Source: Corynebacterium dentalis (GTDB taxonomy: Bacteria > Actinomycetota > Actinomycetes > Mycobacteriales > Mycobacteriaceae). Taken from it: 32,075 nt of DNA. The first letter of the stretch is position 1. The number at the start of each line of letters is the position of its first letter. The stretch is taken from NCBI RefSeq assembly GCF_900232865.1, contig NZ_OCTS01000010.1:1-32075 (forward strand), written 5' to 3'. The notes beneath the pieces are model-generated. The model saw only the letters and a list, made by a program, of their open reading frames with translations, searched no databases and was not told where the DNA came from. Below, in pieces: positions 6,748 through 13,016 of the stretch. The position numbers and the translations under genes were made by a program.

Positions 6748-7266
6748 ATGAACTACCGCCACACCGCCGACTTCTCCGAAGGACGCATTACCGCAGCAGT
6801 CACCTCCAGCATGACCAAGTACATCACCACCACGCCCGACGACCACCACGCCCGCGCTATCGATCACGCCCTGCACGCCAACCCCGAAACCCCTGACCTC
6901 CTCGGACACATCCATCGCGCCAACCTCGCCCACGGCATGACCCCCGCCGAGTCCTACCGCAACCTCGTAGACCACGCCCACCAGCAAGCGCGCCACCTAT
7001 GGGACACCGTATGCAGGTTCGTTGACGTCGATCCCGACGACACATGCGCCTACGTCATGGAGAACTTCCTCAGCAGCCTACGCACACACTGTTCAGACAT
7101 CCTCACCACCGGTGGACTGGACACCACCGGAAGCATCCTTAACTTCCTGGCCTTCCTCTCCAACAAAGGCGAGTGCGCCAACCATTACGACATGGTTCGC
7201 ACCGAGATTTTCACCACCATCGCTCACGCCCTCGAAGATGCAGAGATGGCTACAGCCAACGCCTAA
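6748..7266 (+). CDS. Histidine-rich protein of unknown function (172 aa)
   Basis: The family is not recognised. I chose ATG 6748 because AAAGGA (6734-6739) lies eight bases upstream and the shared 11-mer precedes it; a longer in-frame start at 6625 overlaps the upstream gene. The protein is helical, with many His, Asp and Thr ('DDHHARAIDHALHANPETPDLLGHIHRANLAHG') and a conserved-looking helical second half ('CAYVMENFLSSLRTHCSDIL'). Several H and D/E clusters could bind metal, which is speculation. It is the second gene of the B2 unit and is followed by module A2. Confidence 0.65.
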   Translation: MNYRHTADFSEGRITAAVTSSMTKYITTTPDDHHARAIDHALHANPETPDLLGHIHRANLAHGMTPAESYRNLVDHAHQQARHLWDTVCRFVDVDPDDTCAYVMENFLSSLRTHCSDILTTGGLDTTGSILNFLAFLSNKGECANHYDMVRTEIFTTIAHALEDAEMATANA

Positions 7267-7301
7267 AACCTAAGCAAGCCCGCCTACCGTTTTCGGCGGC
7301 G

Positions 7302-7468
7302 GGTTGGTGTGTCTGGCTTGGCCTGGGGGCCAGCCACACCAACCGGGGGGAATGGGAGGCTGGTGGGGTGTGTGTTCTGCGGCGCCCCAGTGCTTGGAAT
7401 AGCACTGGCACTTGCAGCCCCCAACCCCACCAGCCTGCTCGAGAGCTGTTCGGCGAGATCCCTCGCCG
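7302..7468 (+). repeat. Structured module A, copy 2
   Basis: Same folds as copy 1, with small insertions in loops (for example GGCACTTGCAG for GGCTTGCAG) that leave the stems intact. A CCCGCC...GGCGGCGGG hairpin immediately before it (from 7278) may close the preceding unit. Confidence 0.9.
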
Positions 7469-7474
7469 GTGAAA

Positions 7475-7948
7475 CGGTATCGCGGTATGCACCGCGCTAC
7501 CGGGATACCGCAAGCGGTATCTAGGGTGAGTGCTTGCGCACTCGCTGTGGTGTGCGCCCGCAGCCCGACCTGTCGGCCGGGCTCTGGAAGCGGGCTCGAG
7601 AAGGAATCATCCCGCGTCTGACGCCGCGTGCTGATGCTGATGCGCACCCCAAGGGGGGTGCGTTTTCTCGTTTTTCGACCCGAGAAGCCTTCGGCAATTG
7701 TACGTGCGCTCCACTGCGCGCAAGTCCTGCTCACCTGCGGTTCGCCGGATTCATCCCGAAAACTTTGTCCCACGCGCCCCACCTGTGGTGGGGCTTATTT
7801 CGTGGGAAAACTTTGTCTCCTTTCTCCGGTTCCAGGACATTGCACTGCGCGTCGCGCACTAATCGGCACTTCGTGCCTTCTCGGGCGAAAAACGAGGAGG
7901 TAAGGCAGGTGGCAGACGGGTCACCGATTCACAACCACGGAGGACACC
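7475..7948 (+). repeat. Structured module B, copy 3
   Basis: Diverged from B1/B2, with stems kept by paired changes. The terminator stem is CGCACCCC-AAGG-GGGGTGCG instead of ACACCCCAC/GTGGGGTGT. The GAGTGC stem loop is TTGC. The GATACCGC palindrome loop is AA. The long-range stem pairs 7667-7687 with 7877-7896, again around 189 nt. The 11-mer is at 7922-7932, 16 bases before the ATG. It heads the ArdC-like gene. Confidence 0.9.
7643..7666 (+). terminator. Terminator-like hairpin in module B3
   Basis: CGCACCCC-AAGG-GGGGTGCG is followed by TTTT. It differs in sequence from the B1/B2/B4 hairpin but occupies the same place. Confidence 0.75.
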
Positions 7949-8842
7949 ATGGCATTGAGCGCAGCAGCACGAAAGAAGCAGGCAGAAAAGCGCCAAGAGC
8001 TTGCCAAAGAGCTACAGGCAAACATCACTGAGCAAGTCGAACAGCTCGTGAAGTCTGACGAGTGGATGAACTTCCTCAATTTTGCACAGCAGTTCCATTC
8101 CTACAGCGTGAAAAATCTTTTGCTCATTCAAAGCCAATTCCCGACAGCCACGCAAGTGGCCGGATACCGCAAGTGGGCAAACGAGTTTGGTCGCCAGGTA
8201 CGCAAGGGCGAGCGAGGGATCAAAATCTTCGGATACAGCACGAAGAAATACACCGTAGAAAACGAACACGGCGAAGAAGAAGAACAGCAGCGCCGAACCT
8301 TCCCAATTTTGACAGTGTTCGACATTAGTCAGACCGACCCAACAGAACAGGCCGTAGAGATCCCCGAGATTGCCCACCGCCTGGAAGGTGCCGACGACTC
8401 AGAGATCTACGCCCGCGCACAGGAGTTTGCGGAATCCAAGGGATACACCGTTACCCGCGAGAGCATCCCCGGCCAGACCAACGGTTACATCACCCAGGAT
8501 GGATCATTCAGCATTGTGGTGGACAGTTCTCTCGGGGACGCTCAAGCAGCAAAAACCCTCCTACATGAATGCGCTCACATGATCCTGCACAGTGACAACG
8601 GCACCCGCGCCGAGCTGGACATCTCACACGAGGCACGCGAGATCGAAGCGGAATCCGTGGCATATGTCGTAGCGGGCATTCTCGGACTAGACACCAGCGC
8701 CTACACAGTGGGATATGTCGCAGGCTGGGCAGGTGGCAGCGTTGAAGCAATCCAAGCCACTGCCGGGCGAGTACTCAAAGGAGCTCACGAGCTGGCCGAG
8801 GCACTAGAGCCACTCGGCGACGTTGCCGAGTTAGCTAGTTAA
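7949..8842 (+). CDS. ardC: ArdC-like antirestriction protein (ssDNA-binding N-domain plus zincin)
   Basis: A 297-residue protein. The N-terminal part (about 25-110) is an ArdC-N domain with the family signature 'FHSYSVKNLLLIQSQFP' and 'VAGYRKWANEFGRQVRKGERGIKI'. The C-terminal half carries a zinc metalloprotease motif H-E-C-A-H (about residues 205-209) followed by 'EAESVAYVVAGILGLD', as in ImmA/IrrE and ArdC. ArdC of R388 protects incoming plasmid DNA from type I restriction in the recipient. It starts at ATG 7949 with GGAGG eight bases upstream, directly after module B3, and is the only gene of its unit. This is the firmest functional anchor of the repeat array. Confidence 0.85.
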   Translation: MALSAAARKKQAEKRQELAKELQANITEQVEQLVKSDEWMNFLNFAQQFHSYSVKNLLLIQSQFPTATQVAGYRKWANEFGRQVRKGERGIKIFGYSTKKYTVENEHGEEEEQQRRTFPILTVFDISQTDPTEQAVEIPEIAHRLEGADDSEIYARAQEFAESKGYTVTRESIPGQTNGYITQDGSFSIVVDSSLGDAQAAKTLLHECAHMILHSDNGTRAELDISHEAREIEAESVAYVVAGILGLDTSAYTVGYVAGWAGGSVEAIQATAGRVLKGAHELAEALEPLGDVAELAS

Positions 8843-8876
8843 CGCCGAGAGACCCGCCTGCTGTTTTTCGGCGGCG

Positions 8877-9041
8877 GGTTGGTGTGTCTGGCTTGGCCTG
8901 GGGCCAGCCACACCAACCGGGGGAATGGAAGGCTGGTGGGGTGTGTGTTCTGCGGCGCACCAGTGCTTGGAATAGCACTGGCACTTGCAGCCCCCAACCC
9001 CACCAGCCTGCTCGAGAGTTGTTCGGCGAGATCCCTCGCCG
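8877..9041 (+). repeat. Structured module A, copy 3
   Basis: Third copy, with the same three folds. The 13-bp stem and the CAGTGCT/AGCACTG inner stem are unchanged. A CCCGCC...GGCGGCGGG hairpin precedes it, as in copy 2. Confidence 0.9.
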
Positions 9042-9048
9042 GTGAAGT

Positions 9049-9529
9049 GGTAGCGCGGTATGCACCGCGCTACCGGGATACCGCGAGCGGTATCTAGGGT
9101 GAGTGCTGCGCACTCGCTGTGGTGTGCGCCCGCAGCCCGACCCCCGAGGGGCCGGGCTCTGGAAGCGGGCTCGAGAAGGAATCATCCCGCGGCGTTCCGC
9201 CGCGTGCTGATGCTGCTACACACCCCACCAGTGGGGTGTTTTTTTCTCGTTTTTCGACCCGAGAAGCCTTCGGCAATTGTACGTGCGCTCCGCTGCGCGC
9301 AAGTCCTGCTCACCCGGTGGGTGAGCCGGATTCATCCCGAAAACTTTGTCCCACGCGCCCCACCTGTGGTGGGGCTTATTTCGTGGGAAAACTTGTTCTC
9401 CTTTCTCCGGTTCCAGGACTTGCACTGCGCGTCGCTCACTAATCGGCACTTCGTGCCTTCTCGGGCGAAAAACGAGGAGGAGAGCAAGGGTGGCAGACGG
9501 GTCACCGATTCACAACCACGGAGGACACC
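9049..9529 (+). repeat. Structured module B, copy 4
   Basis: The most diverged copy. The first palindrome is GGTAGCGCGGT/ACCGCGCTACC, with a G-C pair where B1 has T-A. The GC stem has a new loop and four extra pairs (from 9135). A new perfect stem GCTCACCC-GGT-GGGTGAGC (9308-9326) replaces CGG-TTCG-CCG. The long-range stem pairs 9246-9266 with 9457-9476. The 11-mer is at 9503-9513. It heads the gene at 9530. Confidence 0.9.
9220..9245 (+). terminator. Terminator-like hairpin in module B4
   Basis: ACACCCCAC-CA-GTGGGGTGT plus T-run, as in B1 and B2. Confidence 0.8.
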
Positions 9530-9814
9530 ATGGCAATCACCACGCAACAAGAGCAAGACATCAAAGCGTTTGAGATCTGGATGCAGACCACTTTTGGCTA
9601 CTGGATGGAATGTGCAGTCATCGACACCTGCCATCCTGCCGCAGACATCCGGCGGGAGGCACGCTCCATGCTTGGAGAGCAAATCATTTCGCAGCAGGCT
9701 GCCGAGGACATCTGGAAAGAGCTCGACGGCGTGGAGATGAAAACCATCGGCACCACGGCATTTTTCAACCCCAACGTATTCATCACGGCATGTGCGGTCA
9801 TCATCGAGATCTAA
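9530..9814 (+). CDS. Small acidic protein of unknown function (94 aa)
   Basis: The family is not recognised. It is acidic and helical ('EQDIKAFEIWMQTTFGYWMECAVIDTCHPAADIRREARSMLG') with a hydrophobic C-terminus ('NVFITACAVIIEI'). The ATG is eight bases after GGAGG of module B4. It is the last gene of the array and is followed by a strong terminator, with no module A behind it. Confidence 0.6.
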   Translation: MAITTQQEQDIKAFEIWMQTTFGYWMECAVIDTCHPAADIRREARSMLGEQIISQQAAEDIWKELDGVEMKTIGTTAFFNPNVFITACAVIIEI

Positions 9815-9855
9815 ACCGCTAGACACACCATGGCCACGGCCTGGACAACGACCTA

Positions 9856-9881
9856 GAAGCAGGGCTACTACGCCCTGCTTC
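9856..9881 (+). terminator. Intrinsic terminator closing the array
   Basis: GAAGCAGGGC-N6-GCCCTGCTTC is a perfect 10-bp stem followed by a T-rich tail. From 9882 to 10066 I see no gene. Confidence 0.8.
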
Positions 9882-10066
9882 GTTGCCTTCTTTAGCAATG
9901 ACAAGGGAAGAGGGGGATCAGTTAATCCACGATGAAAACTCCTCGGAAAAGTCGCAACACATAAGGCTGTATCAGCAATGATTGGGGATACCCCAATACC
10001 CCAAGAGACAACCTTCCGCACCAGGTCAACAGGATAAAAGTTTTTCAAAAAAGTGACCATTTAGCA

Positions 10067-10095
10067 TTGCATAGCATTGCCATTTGGTATATAAT
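10067..10095 (+). promoter_or_regulatory. Consensus-like promoter for nrdH operon
   Basis: TTGCAT (10067-10072), a 17-bp spacer and TATAAT (10090-10095), giving a leader of about 24 nt before the ATG at 10126. This ordinary double-strand promoter contrasts with the folded modules of the array. Confidence 0.8.
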
Positions 10096-10125
10096 GGACT
10101 TAACACCACAGAGAGGATCACCACC

Positions 10126-10332
10126 ATGTTCATTGTCTACTCCCGCCCCGGATGCCAGGCCTGCAAAACCACCGTTCGAGTCCTGGAAAAGAAGCGCCTC
10201 CAGTTCGAGGTGCGAGACGTCGAAGAACGGTTGGAAGAGTTCCAAGCACAGGGACTTCAGCAACTGCCCGTGGTTGTTTCTCCGACAGGGGAGATGTTTA
10301 CGGGATTCCGACCTGACCGCCTCACTGCCTAA
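10126..10332 (+). CDS. nrdH: NrdH-type glutaredoxin-like protein
   Basis: A 68-residue thioredoxin-fold protein with redox pair C-Q-A-C near residues 10-13 ('YSRPGCQACKTTVRVLEKK'), cis-Pro 'LPVVV' and C-terminal 'GFRPDRL'. NrdH proteins reduce class Ib ribonucleotide reductase using thioredoxin reductase. I chose ATG 10126 because GAGAGGA lies upstream and the fold begins at once; an in-frame start at 10084 would overlap the promoter. It leads an operon with the two following genes. On a plasmid it could raise dNTP supply during establishment, which is inference. Confidence 0.8.
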   Translation: MFIVYSRPGCQACKTTVRVLEKKRLQFEVRDVEERLEEFQAQGLQQLPVVVSPTGEMFTGFRPDRLTA

Positions 10333-10362
10333 CCGCTAACCGTCCCACCGAGAAGGATCGCC

Positions 10363-10950
10363 ATGACCGCTGAGCCAGCACACGTCCTCCATTCATCCGA
10401 CCAAGTCGATGAGTCCCAGGAACATGCAGCCCGCTACGAGGCACGCCTCGACCCTGAAGCCTTGCTGCTCTGCGGTCTTATGTGGGTCGACGCCGCTCCC
10501 ACGGGGGATGTGGCCACCGTGTTGAACTACCTTGATGCCACAGACTTCCGTAAGCCAGCTCATGGAGAAATCTTCAAACTCATGCGTGCCCAGATGAGTG
10601 AAGGTGGCCTGATCACTCCCGCCTCTCTCGCCGGTCGCATGGCGGCCAATGCGATGAATCTTCCTTCTGACGTCTACATGCCACTGCTCGTAGCCATTGC
10701 AGGGTTGGGAGCACTGCCAAGCCAGGTTGTGCACTACGCAGACCAGGTGCTTGCCGAGTCATACCGTCGGAACTTCGCCAGCATGGCCACCTATCTCACG
10801 CAGGTTGCCCGCGAGGCACCCGAAGGCGACCTGTTCTCTCTGATGGTCGAACAAGGAACTGCCCAACGCGCAGCGTGGAAGCGCCGCTGCGGACTGCTCA
10901 CCGCCGTCCACCAGCCAGCACATAACGAGGAGGGAGACACCAATGAGTAA
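10363..10950 (+). CDS. Stand-alone DnaB N-terminal domain protein
   Basis: A 195-residue protein. Residues 28-135 fit the DnaB helicase N-domain ('DPEALLLCGLMW...VLNYLDATDFRKPAHGEIFKLMRAQ...ITPASLAGRMA...VHYADQVLAESYRRN'), but no RecA-like ATPase follows. The end is a helix plus a polar tail. Full replicative helicases are about 450 residues, so this is not simply a truncated copy at a visible break: the gene ends by overlapping the next start (ATGA-type). It may bind host DnaB or DnaG to steer plasmid replication, or act as a helicase inhibitor or loader. Confidence 0.7.
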   Translation: MTAEPAHVLHSSDQVDESQEHAARYEARLDPEALLLCGLMWVDAAPTGDVATVLNYLDATDFRKPAHGEIFKLMRAQMSEGGLITPASLAGRMAANAMNLPSDVYMPLLVAIAGLGALPSQVVHYADQVLAESYRRNFASMATYLTQVAREAPEGDLFSLMVEQGTAQRAAWKRRCGLLTAVHQPAHNEEGDTNE

Positions 10951-11443
10951 GCAGGGAACCAAAGTGCAGCTCACGCTCGACACTGTGGCAGTGGCGCGCA
11001 TGACGGCCGCTCGACAAGGACTCGCCGCCAGGATCGCTGGGATCACCCAATCGGCGTTTGTCGACGCAGCCATTCATCACTACGCCAACCAGCTCGCCGA
11101 CGAGATTAACAACGGCAAAGACTGGTTGACCGGAGATGTCTACAACAATCCAGAAGCCATTCGAGATATTGATCGCGGGAAAACAGCGGTCTACGCGCCG
11201 GTAGTGGACTGGGCGCGCGTTGCATCCAAGCGCTTGCCTCCCAAGGTTGAGCTACACCGGCAGCTCAATGGGGCACGCCTGCTAGTGGCTGTGATCTATC
11301 CCGATACGGCCGGGGGGAAGAAGAAAACCACGGCCTATCAAAAAATGTTGAAAGCCGCAGGATATGAGGTCGATCCTGAACGCGATGAGCACCAGGACGA
11401 CGAGGGACAGATCCTTATTCCGATCCGTCCTCGGCAGACGTAG
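10943..11443 (+). CDS. Unknown protein, possible ribbon-helix-helix N-terminus (166 aa)
   Basis: The first 45 residues ('KVQLTLDTVAVARMTAARQGLAARIAGITQSAFVDAAIHHYANQ') read like a ribbon-helix-helix or Arc-like domain. The rest is not recognised. It overlaps the end of the DnaB-N gene by eight bases, so the two are translationally coupled. Its 3' end overlaps the convergent HTH gene by 29 bp. A relaxosome accessory or replication regulator would fit, without proof. Confidence 0.6.
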   Translation: MSKQGTKVQLTLDTVAVARMTAARQGLAARIAGITQSAFVDAAIHHYANQLADEINNGKDWLTGDVYNNPEAIRDIDRGKTAVYAPVVDWARVASKRLPPKVELHRQLNGARLLVAVIYPDTAGGKKKTTAYQKMLKAAGYEVDPERDEHQDDEGQILIPIRPRQT

Positions 11444-11651
11444 AAGCAGCGCCTGCACTCTCGAGGATGCGATAAATACTGTCTCGAGACAGGCCGATGC
11501 GGCGTGCCACCTCGCGCTTGGGCATCCCCGCGGCCACGGACTTGATCACCAATTGGTGACGCTCACGAGCAAACGCTGTCTGCTCAGCTTCCAGACGTGC
11601 TCCTCGCGTGGCCATTGCCTCTAGCTCGCGGTATAGATCCTCATCGCTCAC
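11415..11651 (-). CDS. Small HTH protein, third gene of the Fic operon
   Basis: A 78-residue protein with an N-terminal helical stretch ('EDLYRELEAMATRGARLEAEQTAFARERHQ') and a resolvase-type HTH ('GMPKREVARRIGLSRDSIYRILES'). It lies 29 bp after the fic gene on the same strand. It is likely a DNA-binding regulator of the toxin-antitoxin operon; the remnant of a recombinase HTH is an alternative. Confidence 0.65.
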   Translation of the reverse strand: MSDEDLYRELEAMATRGARLEAEQTAFARERHQLVIKSVAAGMPKREVARRIGLSRDSIYRILESAGAASTSAEDGSE

Positions 11652-11680
11652 GTGCAGCCACCACCTTCATGTAAGCAACC

Positions 11681-12532
11681 TTACCGGTCGAGTCCCTGAT
11701 CGTTGGATCTGCCGTAATCCACGGCACTGTCAACGCCGTAGTCATCCCTGCTGACGGACTCTCCCTGATCACCTAAGGCTTCACCGACTGAATCGGCGCC
11801 ATAAGCGTCATCGCCGAACTGCATCGCTGCGCTGAGTTCGTCATCCATCTCATCAGCTTCAGGCTGGTGACCCAGTGAGCTGGATTCTTCCTGTGGGGAT
11901 GCAATCTCTCTATAGATCTCTTTGAGTGGTTCAGTTGTGAGGTTGAGCCCGCCAGGATCGAGAAATGTATCGGCCGAGGCTTGGTTCCATTGCTTATCGC
12001 CGACCAAAGAGAAGTCCAATTCCACACCGTGCTCAGCGGCCAGATCGGTCATGAACACGCGCGATGCCCGCCCGTTTCCTTCTCGGAACGGGTGGGCAAA
12101 GTTCAGATCAGTGTGGATGGCTGCGAGCTGATCCACTGTTGCTGAATAATCAAGGTTGTTCCAGGGGGTGCGGTTGATCTTCCCCTGGAGCTGGCGCATA
12201 TACATCCCCATGCTGGCGTGATCACCAAACGAGTGGCCACCCTTGCTCATGTTCACATCGCGGAACCGGCCCGCCCAGTCATAAATACTTCCGAGGAGAG
12301 ATCCGTGGATGAATTGGAGCTTATCTTGTGCTGTGTCACCTTCAATCGGGATGTCCCCAGAGATGAGGTCTTCGTAAATCTCACCGGTGATCTCGTATTC
12401 AATCTCGGCGAGTGCATCTTCATCACGCTCGTTGAACTTGTTCTGGAGAACATGTGTGCCGGGATAGAAAAAACGATCCCACGCGGCATTTCCTGCCACG
12501 GGGGATCTACTTGCTGCGCGCGCGGCGAGCAC
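11681..12532 (-). CDS. Fic-domain toxin (VbhT/Doc-like AMPylase)
   Basis: A 283-residue protein with a complete Fic core: H147-P-F-R-E-G-N-G-R-A-S-R, matching HxFx(D/E)GNGRxxR, which transfers AMP from ATP to a target hydroxyl. The segment 'GSLLGSIYDWAGRFRDVNMSKGG' is the beta-hairpin flap that positions the target. The C-terminal 80 residues are acidic and probably disordered, and there is no BID secretion domain. It starts at GTG 12532 inside the end of the antitoxin gene (26-bp overlap), a common arrangement for VbhA/VbhT-type pairs. VbhT and relatives modify DNA gyrase and topoisomerase IV; the same target here is inference. Confidence 0.85.
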   Translation of the reverse strand: MLAARAASRSPVAGNAAWDRFFYPGTHVLQNKFNERDEDALAEIEYEITGEIYEDLISGDIPIEGDTAQDKLQFIHGSLLGSIYDWAGRFRDVNMSKGGHSFGDHASMGMYMRQLQGKINRTPWNNLDYSATVDQLAAIHTDLNFAHPFREGNGRASRVFMTDLAAEHGVELDFSLVGDKQWNQASADTFLDPGGLNLTTEPLKEIYREIASPQEESSSLGHQPEADEMDDELSAAMQFGDDAYGADSVGEALGDQGESVSRDDYGVDSAVDYGRSNDQGLDR

Positions 12533-12764
12533 GCACTCGATCGCAGATCGCCTGCGCTCGCTCAGACGTCATTTGGCCGTGCTCTCGAGGCCCGACGATG
12601 TCCGCGACGTTCTCCTCAGTAGGTCGCCAGCCCTCGAGGACACCACTGTGCACGGCCTCTACGACAGAGCGCAGACGCTTGCCCTCCAGGCCACGCAATG
12701 CGTTAGGGAACGCAGCTTTGTAGCCCTCAACACCACGCAAAGTGCTGTAGTCAACAACAGTCAT
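12507..12764 (-). CDS. VbhA-like antitoxin
   Basis: An 85-residue protein with the Fic-inhibitory motif S40-G-V-L-E44-G45, matching (S/T)xxxE(G/N), in which the Glu points into the Fic ATP site and blocks AMPylation. The region around 'RSVVEAVHSGVLEGWRPTEENVADIVG' fits the antitoxin-VbhA helical fold, and the C-terminus is basic. It precedes and overlaps fic, giving a class I Fic toxin-antitoxin module that would stabilise the plasmid. Confidence 0.8.
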   Translation of the reverse strand: MTVVDYSTLRGVEGYKAAFPNALRGLEGKRLRSVVEAVHSGVLEGWRPTEENVADIVGPREHGQMTSERAQAICDRVRARRARSK

Positions 12765-12809
12765 AATCAGTTCCTCAATTCATGCTTAATGGCTTGTTTT
12801 TCTAACTCT

Positions 12810-12838
12810 ATTTTACTCGAAAGCTACCGCTGAGACAA
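12810..12838 (-). promoter_or_regulatory. Promoter of the vbhA-fic operon
   Basis: Read on the minus strand: TTGTCT (12838-12833), a 17-bp spacer, then TAAAAT (12815-12810), about 45 bp before the antitoxin ATG. Confidence 0.65.
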
Positions 12839-13016
12839 CCCGAAAACATAGTTTCACCTGCTGTTTTAAAGATTTATTTCGTGAATAGCAGACTCTTTCG
12901 GTGCGCACTTGAGCCCCGGTATAGGCATTGTGCAAGAAGCGTGATTAGCCATCTTTCTTTGGCATGTCGAGGTCGGGAGCGCGTTCCAGTATGGATGCGG
13001 CGCGAGCTGCATCCTG
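12839..13016. other. Gap between Fic operon and direct repeat
   Basis: No gene is supported here. The frame of the serine hydrolase, read past its TAA, stays open on the minus strand to a stop at about 12950 and reads coding-like ('EDQDAARAASILERAPDLDMPKKDG'). This hints that the ancestral protein was longer. The sequence right of 13017 is duplicated at 21356. Confidence 0.4.

Noticed and set aside
3883..9529. CRISPR array or integron attC cassettes
   Set aside because: The repeats are about 165-480 bp, few, and separated by genes; no cas genes and no tyrosine integrase are present, only small serine recombinases.
3896..9740. Open frames of 90-226 codons inside the B and A modules (for example 3955-4482, 5492-6091, 7534-8031, 9060-9740)
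   Set aside because: They run through terminator hairpins and palindromes, lack ribosome sites and exist because the repeats are GC-rich. Their similarity to each other only reflects the DNA repeat.
10363..10950. Pseudogene of a full DnaB helicase
   Set aside because: The gene ends in a tidy overlap with the next start codon and no helicase core follows in any frame; it looks like a deliberate single-domain protein.
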